A DNA stretch of 44,859 nucleotides, taken from positions 1-44,859 of the forward strand of contig JAGOLX010000052.1 in NCBI GenBank assembly GCA_017993835.1, written 5' to 3'. Position numbers and translations under genes: made by a program. Source of the stretch: Phycisphaerae bacterium (GTDB taxonomy: Bacteria > Planctomycetota > Phycisphaerae > Sedimentisphaerales > Anaerobacaceae). Shown one piece after another: positions 23,301 to 31,600 of this stretch; the stretch's first letter is position 1; every line of letters starts with the position of its first letter. The notes beneath the pieces were generated by a model. That model was not told the origin of the DNA. It saw only the letters and a list, made by a program, of their open reading frames with translations, and made no database searches.

Positions 23301-25433
23301 GCCGCCGACATCCTCGGTGCCGGTGACCGAGCCGGTGCTGTAGCACATCGCGAGGCTGCCGCCATTGTAGCCCACGAGGCCCCCGACAGCCTCGGTGCCG
23401 GTAACCAAGCCGGTGCTGTAGCTCGCAGAAATCTCGCCAGAGTAGTTGTACCCTACGAAGCCGCCGACATACCTGTCGCCGCTGACCGGGCCGGTGCTGT
23501 AGCTCGCAGTGATGCCGCCAGACTCGTTGTAGCCAACCAAGCCACCGACAGATTCTTTCCCATTGACCGTACCCGTACTGTACGACTCGGTTACCCATCC
23601 GCTGGCGGTACAACCCATGACGTAGACAGCGTTATTGCCGATCAGACCGCCGACGTAGGAGTTGCCAGTGGTTGCGCACGTGCTGTAGCTTCGGTTCACC
23701 CAACCGCCATTGGACCCCATCAAGCCACCCACGTTGTAGTCCCCGCTGACGACACCAGCACTCCAGCAGTCAGTCACATCTCCACCCCCATCTTCATATT
23801 CGCCGCTGCTTCCCATCAGGCCACCGACACTGGACCCACCATGGACGGAGCCAATGATATGGCAGTGGCTGATCGTGCCTGCCGACTCGAAGCTGCCTGC
23901 AAGTCCTCCGATGTACTCACCGGTTCCACTGACTTCTACAGCCTCCAGGCCCAGATTGGCAACGCTCGCACCATAACCCAATTGTCCGAACAGACCCACC
24001 CAGCTTGCACCATGGATGGTCAGATGCGAGATTGTGTGGTCGCCACCATCGAAGACGCCCGCAAAGAAGGGGATCACAGCGGTTCCCCACCGGATATTCG
24101 AGAGATCGATCGACGCGGTCAGGCGATAGTGGGCCTCTGGGTCGTGGTAGTACATCGCTCCCAACTCGGCAGCATTCGAGATCCGGTAGGGGTCTTCTGC
24201 CGTGCCTCGACCCGGCAGTTGGAGTGGCACATAGCCATTGAAGATCGCCAGGACGGGATAGCCTCCACCTTCTGGCATCTGCCAGACCTCGTGCAGACCA
24301 TCTCCGCTTTCTCCCCAGAAGTCCCACCCGGCGTCCTGATAGGTGTGCATGTCCTCCATTTCGCCGGTGGTCTTGCCGATGCCACCAGCACTGGTCGTCT
24401 GGCCCGAGGTCTGGATGTCCCAGAAATTGGAACTGACGCCGCCATACCAGTCGGAGCCGACGAGACCGCCGATAGACTCGCCGCTTCCAGTGACTGGGCC
24501 GGTGCTGTAACTCAGACTGACGCTACTATGGTAGTACCCGTTCTCGCCCACCAAGCCGCCGACTCCTGAATTGCCGCTGGTTGCGGCTGTGCTGTAGCAT
24601 CGGAACACGGTGTGGCTATTGTACCCCACCAGCCCACCCACACTCCAGCCGGTTCCGCAGACTGAGCCGGCGCTGTAGCTCATAGTGAGACTCCCATAGT
24701 TGGAGCCCACGAGGCCGCCGACCATGCTCACGCCGCTGACGGAGCTGGTGCTGTGGCTCGTCGTGAGACTCCCGGAGTTGTAGCCCACAAGGCCGCCGAC
24801 CGGTGCGTACTCACCACTTCCGCCGCTGACCGAACCGCTGCTGTGGCTCGAAGTGATGCTCCCGCCGCTGTACCCCACGAGACCACCGACATCGCCAGCC
24901 CCGCTGACCGACCCGCTACTATAGCTGGAGACAACGCTGGTGCCCGGGGTGCTGTATCCCACAAGACCCCCGACATCATTGCCTGAACCGGCGACATTCA
25001 CATCAACCAATCCGAGGTCTTTGATTTCGCACGCGGACGTATCCCACGAACCCAGCAGGCCAAACAGACCCAGAAAGCTCCCTCCCGAGATCGTCAGATG
25101 TGAAATCCTGTGACCGTTGCCGTCAAAGACGCCCGTGAACGGTGTTCCCTGGTGCCATGACTGAGTATCATTGGTATCCGCCGCGATGACGGCCTTGTCG
25201 AAGACCCTGCCGCCGGGGAGGTTCGGGTCCAGGTCGATGTCGGCCGTCAGGACAAAGTGCTTGCCGTAGTCGTTGGGTTCCTTTCCCAAGGCGATCAGGT
25301 CGGCGGCCGTGCCGATCTGGTACGGGTCGTCGGGCACACCCCTCCCGCCGCTGTATTTGGCGCTGGTGGTGGAAACCAGAGTCAGAAGAAGGCCGGCTAC
25401 GATGGTCTCTACGAATCTGCGCGCGACGTTCAT
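20259..25433 (-). CDS. Giant secreted GLUG-repeat protein (1,724 aa, five modules)
   Basis: The protein has a signal peptide (MNVARRFVETIVAGLLLTLV) and then five similar modules of about 300-400 residues. Each opens with a G-x-G-x2-x-DPYxI-type segment (for example GRGVPDDPYQI, GRGTAEDPYRI, GHGTPEDPYCI), continues through FDGNGHRISHLTI or close variants, holds many GLUG repeats (VGGLVGYN-like, with CYSTG between them) and closes with an SSFWDTQTSGQ-type segment and DYPRLWWE. GLUG repeats form a beta-helix-like surface structure and occur in adhesins and peptidases; no catalytic site is seen. ATG 25433 has GGAGG upstream. No C-terminal sorting signal is found; the last ~14 residues and the stop come from an intergenic repeat. 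Adhesion or surface binding is inferred. Confidence 0.88.
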   Translation of the reverse strand: MNVARRFVETIVAGLLLTLVSTTSAKYSGGRGVPDDPYQIGTAADLIALGKEPNDYGKHFVLTADIDLDPNLPGGRVFDKAVIAADTNDTQSWHQGTPFTGVFDGNGHRISHLTISGGSFLGLFGLLGSWDTSACEIKDLGLVDVNVAGSGNDVGGLVGYSTPGTSVVSSYSSGSVSGAGDVGGLVGYSGGSITSSHSSGSVSGGSGEYAPVGGLVGYNSGSLTTSHSTSSVSGVSMVGGLVGSNYGSLTMSYSAGSVCGTGWSVGGLVGYNSHTVFRCYSTAATSGNSGVGGLVGENGYYHSSVSLSYSTGPVTGSGESIGGLVGSDWYGGVSSNFWDIQTSGQTTSAGGIGKTTGEMEDMHTYQDAGWDFWGESGDGLHEVWQMPEGGGYPVLAIFNGYVPLQLPGRGTAEDPYRISNAAELGAMYYHDPEAHYRLTASIDLSNIRWGTAVIPFFAGVFDGGDHTISHLTIHGASWVGLFGQLGYGASVANLGLEAVEVSGTGEYIGGLAGSFESAGTISHCHIIGSVHGGSSVGGLMGSSGEYEDGGGDVTDCWSAGVVSGDYNVGGLMGSNGGWVNRSYSTCATTGNSYVGGLIGNNAVYVMGCTASGWVTESYSTGTVNGKESVGGLVGYNESGGITASYSTGPVSGDRYVGGFVGYNYSGEISASYSTGLVTGTEAVGGLVGYNGGSLAMCYSTGSVTGTEDVGGLVGYGWSSGVTSSFWDVQTSGQTTSAGGTGLTTSEMKTARSFSSWASDGVWTIDEGRDYPRLLWENAQGVPLARVYYYGGGSGSQTDPYLVNSADDLRMIGPTLCDWDKHFKLTADIDLSAFDGKDGRPAFNIIGTGYDNPFTGVFDGNGHRISHLTITGEYSVGLFGRLGPGAEVKDLGVVDVNVAGSHYVGGLVGDNDGGRVSRCYSTGKVSGDWCTGGLVGDNGGTVTHCHGAAEVAGGNTVGGLVGSNSGSVAHCYSTGAVHSDGEDVGGLVGRWGGVMHSVWDMETSGLSGSDGGVGLTTAEMMDPYMLGLNGFANDPNWVLDAGRDYPRLVWEGTPGQIIPEPGIDWLEGHGTPEDPYCIDTAEQLVLVGRASVLCDQQFLLRADLDLDPKVAGGRIFAQAVIPAFSGALDGQGHEISHLTIAGSNSLGLFGRLGSRAQIRDLGIADVNITGTGWYAGGLAGDNDGVVIQCYSTGSVDGATAVGGLVGTNSSGSIIASYTAAKVSGTYVGGLVGWNHGTVTHCSSDGEVNSVEWCAGGLVGSHSGNIIAGCSSSAVSGERQVGGLVGQNDGGSIAMSYSTGPVRGNSSVGGLVGSGYDDAVTSGFWDTETSGQATSDGGEGKTTAEMQDMATFLSAGWDLVGEASNGTCDHWDISPGDYPLLRHLGGNRPSMPEGLGTIEQPYLIRDAEDLGAVWFEPLAHYRLACSLDLSGITWSAAVIPWFGGTFDGDSHVISNLHIQGGSELGLFGCSASDASISHLGLEAVEVRGTGGYVGGLAGYNSHGSITATHSSGLASGTRCVGGLVGLNYQGSIAASSSSGSINGTEYVGGLVGRNYEGNITMSCADASVNASEEYSYVGGLVGDNDGGNIATSYSAGAVSGSDRVGGLVGYNSGNIAACYSSASAVGDRNYSVGGLVGLGWPPGTVTSSFWDTQTSGQAESDGGVGLSTAEMQTASTFLNAGWDFMGETANGTEDIWWIDDGKDYPRLWWEQWQIRNPNIEIRDKHE

Positions 25434-25451
25434 GCTCCACCTCCAAGTCAA

Positions 25452-25713
25452 TGGGAATGCCTGACAGGTCGTCGTGTGAGAGAGCCTTTGCCTTCGAGAA
25501 GACAGACCCCTGTATCTGTCTGCTCCGTCGACGTTCAGTATACCAGGAATAGGCGTGGCGCCGCAACAGGATCATTGCCCTTGCGGATGGGGTTGATTGG
25601 GCCGGAATCGCTGCGGAAGCAATGGCATGCCCCGGCCCTGGGGGGTATGATGGTAGCCCGGTGGCAGTCGGAGGCTGCGTGAGGTCCGGTCTACCGAAGA
25701 TGGGCAAAGGGAT
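25452..25713. other. Divergent regulatory region between GLUG and propeller genes
   Basis: This 262-base gap contains a candidate minus-strand promoter for the GLUG gene (25537-25566) and a perfect 7-base stem with an 8-base loop (AGACAGA at 25500-25506, TCTGTCT at 25515-25521) that would sit in the GLUG mRNA leader. On the plus side, TATGAT near 25647 could be a -10 element for the propeller gene, but no -35 match was found. Confidence 0.45.
25537..25566 (-). promoter_or_regulatory. Candidate promoter of the GLUG-protein gene
   Basis: On the minus strand TTGCGG (25566-25561), an 18-base spacer and TATACT (25542-25537) make a sigma70-like promoter. The implied leader is about 95 bases and includes the hairpin at 25500-25521. 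Confidence 0.5.
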
Positions 25714-28539
25714 ATGATGCTGACGGATCTGGCAAATCTTCTTCTCGGTACTGGTCTGCTGCTCAATGTGACGGCTCTCGCGACGGGGGGGCAGGCGGGC
25801 GACTGGCCGATGCTGGCGCATGATTGTGCCCGCTCCGGTGCCACAGCGACGGAGATCCGCCCGCCGTTCGAGCGCAAATGGTACCGACTGTTCCCCGATG
25901 AGGGCCTGATGGCGGGAGTGCAGCCCATAATCGCAGGTGGCAAGGTGTTCGTCGGGACCATGCGAGGATCGCTTTATGCGATGGATGCGGACACGGGCAG
26001 AGACGTATGGAGGTATCGCTCCGAGGGGGCGATCTTGCACACCTGTGCGGTCGGAGACGACAAGGTTGTGTTTGGCGATGCCGCGGGCAGGATCTGCGCG
26101 GTGAACGCGGGGGATGGTGCGCTCGCCTGGTCGATTCAGACGGGCACAGCCGTCTGGAATGCACCGCTGATCTACGACGGGGTGGTTGTCGTTGGCGGCC
26201 GGGATGGATACCTCTACGCTCTGGATCTGAACGGGGGGAAGATCCGATGGAAGGCGGCGGTCGATGCGCCATTGCTTTCGAGTTCCGCTCTCGATGTGAG
26301 CAGGGGGCGCGTATATGTCGGCGGCGAGGACATGTGCGTCCGTGCGCTCGATCTCAGCGACGGCCGGCTGCTGTGGCGAACCGGGAAGCTGCCAGGGGTC
26401 AGCTTCCGGGGTTATCACCCGGTGATCGCGCCGGATGGCTCCGTCCTGCTGACGACGACACCGGCCCTCTGTCTGGACTCCTTCGAGCCCATCCTGCTGG
26501 ACATGGTCAGGGAGATCTTTGGCGACTTTGCGAGTTGGCGGCACGGCAAAGAGGAGAACGACCGTCTGCGAGAGGCCAACTTCAAGAGGATGGCGAAACC
26601 CGGCGTCTACGAGGCGCAGCTCGATTACCTCCGCAGGCGTCTGACCGCAGAGCCGATCTACCAGACGTTCTTCGTGCTGGACCCGGACACGGGCAGGCAG
26701 AAGTTCGTCGCGTCCATCGTCTACGCCGAGAGCATGAACGGGACCGGCGCGCCTCCCATAGTCACCTCCGATGGGAAGGTGGTTGTGAAGTATCAGGCCC
26801 TGCTGCGGAGCCGGTACGAGCACTATTCGCCCTTTCTGAACGTGGGGTATCTCGACACGGCGACGGGTTCCATCACGCCGATCATGGACCCGTCGCGAAC
26901 CTACGGCTGGCACGACAGTCTGCTCCTTGTCCATGACGAACAGTGCCAGCTCTCTGCCGCCGGGCGGGTGCTCATCAACACGCACCTGGACAACGTCAAT
27001 GCGATGGACCTCGACACGCTGCAAGGTTATGGTCAGCCCTTCTGCCGGAATCTCCACGAGCCCAAGCCGGGCGTCGCGCTGGGCATCTGGGCGACCGTCT
27101 TGCGAGACGAGCCCCTGCCCATGGGCACGGAATGGCTTGCTCGCGGCACCGCGGTCTACGGCGGGGGCTCCGTGACCGATGTGGCGGTCTCGATTGCCGG
27201 CGACAGTTTCTACTACATCCCGACCCACGAGATCAACGCGGGTGCGGCGATCATCGCCTACCGGATGACGGCCGATGGCAACGCCGGCAGGGAATCGGAC
27301 CCACCCTTGACGAAGCTGACTGACGAGGAGTGGCAGAAGGTCCAGAGGTTGCCATGGGATTGGGACACCCTGTCGGTTCGCAGGCTCAGGCATGTGCCCG
27401 ATGTGCTGCCGGGCAGAATCCGGGGCACTGTGCAGGACCCGCTCACCGAACAGGCCAACCATCGCGTCGCCCGAATCGTCGATGCCGAGCTGGACCGCTT
27501 CATCTGGGAAGTCCCGAACGTGACGCCTGACGCGGACCCCGCGGCCGGCGATCTGAAGGTGCAACTGGCGTCGCGAGTTCGGGAACTGATCTCCCAGCAG
27601 TGGCAGCCGCTGGTCTTCCCGCCGGGCAAGCACCCTCGCGAGGCATACCGCATCTTCGCCGATCCCACAGAAACCCTGCTCGCGCTGGCCCGTGCATACA
27701 AGCACGTTGACGATTCCCTTCAGAAAGACATCCAGCAATACGTCGAGCGATTGGAGAGTCCTGGCGGTCCCTTGGAGGGACCCGTGGGTCGGCGCGCCGT
27801 CGATCCGTCCATCGGTGCTGTCCGTTCGTTCTACGACATTGCTCCGGACAAGCTCTTTCGCCTGATGGACGATATTGTGCGCAGCGATCTGGCCCGGCTC
27901 TATCCCCTGTGGCTCTGGGCGCACACAACAGGCGACTGGCGGCGGATCGAGGCTCACTGGGGTCAACTGAGGACGTTCGTGCACCAACCGCCCGACAGGA
28001 TGGACGAGGATTGCCGCAATGGCTATCTGGGAGGTCTGATCGCCTGTTGCCGGATCGCGGCTCACATGAAGGACGCGCAAACCCTCGAAACGGCTCTGAC
28101 GACCACGCGCAAGGCTCTTCGCGATCGGTTGGCGTATGAGTTGTCGCATACGGAGGGGGGACTGATCACGGAGGTGCCGGTCGCCCGAGGTGTATTCGCC
28201 CGCTGGCGACACTTGACGCCGGAGGTGGGCCGGTTCCTGGCTCACCATGCCGGTCCGATCCACAGGCATCTCATGCAGGCGTACGTGGATTATCACCGAC
28301 CGACGTGGCCCCTGGCGTGGGGCGTCGAGACGATGTGGCGCAACGAATCGCCCTTTGCGTTTCCGACAATGTCCGCGGAGATCTTCGCGGCACGGGCCTG
28401 GATCCTGGGCGAACCCGCGGAGCGGCTATCGCCCTGCCTGGACATTCCCTGGTGTCGAGCCGATCTGTTCTGCATCCAGAAGCTGATTCTGTGCCTGGAG
28501 GCCGACGGCCAGACGATCTGGCAAACGCTCGACCATTGA
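25714..28539 (+). CDS. Exported PQQ-like beta-propeller protein with large C-terminal extension
   Basis: The 941-residue protein begins with a hydrophobic export signal (residues 1-26). Residues ~30-450 form a PQQ-like beta-propeller: GDWPMLAHDCARSG, GKVFVGTMRGSLYAMDADTG, VVVVGGRDGYLYALDLNGG and VYVGGEDMCVRALDLSDG are typical blades. The C-terminal half (about 470-941) is helical-looking and unfamiliar, ending in CLDIPWCRADLFCIQKL. No PQQ-dehydrogenase catalytic residues or adjacent cytochrome are evident, so a scaffold or ligand-binding function is more likely than alcohol oxidation. ATG 25714 follows AAAGGG. A promoter for the next gene overlaps its stop codon. Confidence 0.8.
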   Translation: MMLTDLANLLLGTGLLLNVTALATGGQAGDWPMLAHDCARSGATATEIRPPFERKWYRLFPDEGLMAGVQPIIAGGKVFVGTMRGSLYAMDADTGRDVWRYRSEGAILHTCAVGDDKVVFGDAAGRICAVNAGDGALAWSIQTGTAVWNAPLIYDGVVVVGGRDGYLYALDLNGGKIRWKAAVDAPLLSSSALDVSRGRVYVGGEDMCVRALDLSDGRLLWRTGKLPGVSFRGYHPVIAPDGSVLLTTTPALCLDSFEPILLDMVREIFGDFASWRHGKEENDRLREANFKRMAKPGVYEAQLDYLRRRLTAEPIYQTFFVLDPDTGRQKFVASIVYAESMNGTGAPPIVTSDGKVVVKYQALLRSRYEHYSPFLNVGYLDTATGSITPIMDPSRTYGWHDSLLLVHDEQCQLSAAGRVLINTHLDNVNAMDLDTLQGYGQPFCRNLHEPKPGVALGIWATVLRDEPLPMGTEWLARGTAVYGGGSVTDVAVSIAGDSFYYIPTHEINAGAAIIAYRMTADGNAGRESDPPLTKLTDEEWQKVQRLPWDWDTLSVRRLRHVPDVLPGRIRGTVQDPLTEQANHRVARIVDAELDRFIWEVPNVTPDADPAAGDLKVQLASRVRELISQQWQPLVFPPGKHPREAYRIFADPTETLLALARAYKHVDDSLQKDIQQYVERLESPGGPLEGPVGRRAVDPSIGAVRSFYDIAPDKLFRLMDDIVRSDLARLYPLWLWAHTTGDWRRIEAHWGQLRTFVHQPPDRMDEDCRNGYLGGLIACCRIAAHMKDAQTLETALTTTRKALRDRLAYELSHTEGGLITEVPVARGVFARWRHLTPEVGRFLAHHAGPIHRHLMQAYVDYHRPTWPLAWGVETMWRNESPFAFPTMSAEIFAARAWILGEPAERLSPCLDIPWCRADLFCIQKLILCLEADGQTIWQTLDH

Positions 28540-28564
28540 CGCGAGGCCCCATTTCGGCTACAAT
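28536..28564 (+). promoter_or_regulatory. Sigma70-type promoter of the CotH/lamin-tail gene
   Basis: TTGACG at 28536-28541 overlaps the TGA stop of the upstream gene and is followed after 17 bases by TACAAT at 28559-28564. Transcription would start near 28571, leaving a leader of about 97 bases before the ATG at 28668. Confidence 0.6.
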
Positions 28565-28667
28565 GGCGTTGTTTCACATGCACCTCGCGAGGGTGTTTCA
28601 TAGCGGGCTGCGTGGGTCGCCGTAAGGGCCACAAGGCGGGGTGTTCAGCAGCAAGCAAAGGCCGACG

Positions 28668-31600
28668 ATGCGTGTCTCTGCCAACGTGTGTTTGTCCCTC
28701 CTGTTGTCGTCGCTGATCCCTTGTGTTGCCCTCGCCGGCGGGGGGAACGGGGTCGTCGCATGGTCCGTGGTTCTCAACGAGGTAATGGCGAAAAACGAAG
28801 GCGCCGTCTCTGACGCGCAGGGCGATTATGACGATTGGATCGAGTTCTACAACCGCGGATCGGAGGCGATCGATGTCGCGGGCTGCTGGCTGAGCGATGA
28901 TCCATCCAATCCCGCCAAATGGCGGATTCCCGCGTCGGACCCGCTGGCGACGACGATCCCAGGCCACGGCTGGTTGCTCATCTGGGCCGATGAGCAGGTG
29001 GGCGACGGGCCTCTCCACGCGGATTTCAAGCTCGCTGCCGGCGGGGAATCCGTCGCCTTGTACGACCCCGAGGGTGTTCTGTTGGACGAGGTGGTGTTCG
29101 GTGAACAGGCCCCCAACGAGTCGTATGCCCGGTTCCCAGACGGCGATGGCTTGTGGCGGGTTTGCGTCGCCCCCACGCCGGGACGGACCAACGGCGCGGA
29201 CCCCGGCGGCGTCGTCATCTCCGAGATCATGTACCATCCCTATCATCCGCCGCTCACTCCCGAGAACACCGCCCAGGAATGGGTCGAGCTGCTGAACCGG
29301 GGGGCCGAGCCCGTCGTGTTGGCCGACTGGAGGTTCGCCGATGCGGTCGATTTCGCACTTCCCGACATGGTGCTGGGGGCCGGCGAACACCTTGTGGTGG
29401 CGGCGGATGTGGATGCGTTCCGGGTCCTCTATCCCGACGTGACGAATGTGGTGGGGGGCTGGACGGGTTGGCTGAGCAATTCCGGCGAGAGGCTGACGCT
29501 GGCCAACGCCGCCGGAGTGGTGGTCAATTCGATCCAGTATGCCGACGAAGGTGATTGGGCGGCGCGCGAGCTTGGGCCGGAGGACCGGGGGCATCGGGGA
29601 TGGCAGTGGTCGGACGAAATTGACGGCGGGGGCAAATCGTTGGAACTGGTCGATGCGGGTCTGCCCAACGAGTTCGGGCAGAACTGGGCGGGCAGCCTGG
29701 AGAACGGAGGGACGCCCGGGAGAGCCAATTCAGTCGCTGCAAACGGCAGCTCGCCGATTATCGCGGACGTGCGGCATGACCCGTCGATCCCGAAGCCTGA
29801 CGATTCCGTCACGGTCACGGCGCGGGTGATCGATGGATCTGCCCCGAGGGCGGCGGTTCGACTGCGATACCGCCAGGATCGGTCCTCCTACACCACTACC
29901 GACAGTTATCCGCACGCGAGTCCGGACGATTTCACGGTTGTCGAGATGTTCGACGATGGGGCCCACGGGGATAGCCGTGCCGGCGACGGCGTGTACGGAA
30001 CCCAGATTCCCCCGCACGCGGACGGGGTCGTCGTCGAGTTCTATGTGGAGGCCTTCAGCGAAGGCGGCGGGAGCCGTACGTGGCCGGCCCCCAGCTTCGT
30101 GGACGGACAATGGGAGCAGGTGACGAATGCCCTCTATCGTGTGGATTCGGTACTGGACGCAGACGATTACTGGCAGATCGGAGGCAAGCCGCTCTACTAC
30201 GTCGTCATGACGGAGATGGAGCGCGGACACCTCGCTCGGATCGGCAGTCGCAGCAATGGGGAAGAAGACACCGGGGCCGCGATGAACTGCACGTTCATCA
30301 GCATCGACGGCATGGGCACGACGTTCTGCCACCGGGCGGCGGTCCGCAATCGCGGTCATGGCACGCGGACCGGGCCCCCCAACAACTTCCACGTGTCGTT
30401 TCCTCGCGACGGTCTCTGGAAGGACCGTAGCGCGATCAATTTCAACTGCCGGTACACGCACGTGCAGATCCTCGGCAGCGCGATCTTTCGCCTGGCGGGT
30501 ATCGCGGCTGCCGACGCCGTGCCTGCGGAACTGCGGATCAACGGCGCCGATCTGGCCTCTTCGGGCAGCCCCATGTACGGCGTGTACGCACGCCTGGATG
30601 CGTTCGATGACGATTTCGCCAAGAAGCACTTTCGTGACGATCCCAACGGCAATCTGTACACGTGTTTTCGCCTCGATTCGGGGGCGGCCGAGGCGGAGTT
30701 GCGTTATGAAGGCTCCGATCCGAATGTGTACCGGAACCGCTACTTCAAGGCCAACCACGTCGCACAGGACGACTGGTCGGACCTGATCCACATGGTGGAC
30801 GTGCTCAACAACGCCCCGGAAGCCACGTACCTGGAGGAGGTCGAAGAAGTCATCCATCTCCGGCAGTGGCTGCGATACATTGCGGTCGATTCGCTCCTGT
30901 TGAACTACGAGACCGGGCTGAACATGGGCATGGGAGACGACTACTATTTGTATCGCGGCGTCGAGGACCGTCGCTTCATGCTGATCCCGCACGACCTGGA
31001 CACCATCCTGGACCAGGGGAATGCCCACGGAAGCATGGATCTGACCGTGTTGTCCATCGTCGAGGGAGCACCCGGACGCAACGGCGTCGACGGGCTGAAG
31101 CGGCTGTTCAGTCATCCCGAAATCGTCGCCCTCTACTGCGGCGAACTGGCTGATCTGATCGACACGGTCTTCTCGCCGGAACGGTTCGATCCCCTCGTGG
31201 ACCATGTGCTTGGCGGTTGGATGCCTGAACAGGTGCTCAACAACATCAAGCGGTTCGCCGTGAATCGCAGTGCGGCTGTGCTCGCCCAGATTGGTCCGCA
31301 GGACGATGCGAACGATCTCAATGTGGGCGGCGGCGATTCATCTGTGACGACGGTGGCCTCCGGGCCGTTGGTCATCAATGAGGTCTTGGCGAACAATGAG
31401 TCCGCCGTCGCCAGGGATGGGGTTTTTCCCGATCTTGTCGAGTTGTACAACGGGGGTTCACAGGCGATCAGCCTGTCCGGCGTGAGTCTCAGCGACGATC
31501 CGCAGGAGCTGGCGAGGTTCGTCTTCCCTTCGGGCACGATACTGAACCCCGGCGAGTACCTGGTCCTGACCGCAGACAATAGCATCGCGGCATCAGCGAG

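Noticed and set aside
22599-24569. A 656-codon plus-strand frame opposite the GLUG gene
   Set aside because: GLUG-repeat DNA is low in antisense stops; the peptide simply mirrors the repeats (Ala/Thr/Asp-rich) and has no signal peptide or known domain.
20259-25433. A CRISPR-like or tandem DNA repeat array in the GLUG region
   Set aside because: The periodic similarity is protein-level repetition with variable DNA spacing and an intact reading frame; there are no constant direct repeats with unique spacers or cas genes.
25168-28296. A 1,042-codon open frame on the minus strand opposite the propeller gene
   Set aside because: It is the shadow of a GC-rich gene: Arg/Pro/His-rich product, no domain similarity, no ribosome binding site, and it runs into the GLUG gene's own 5' region.
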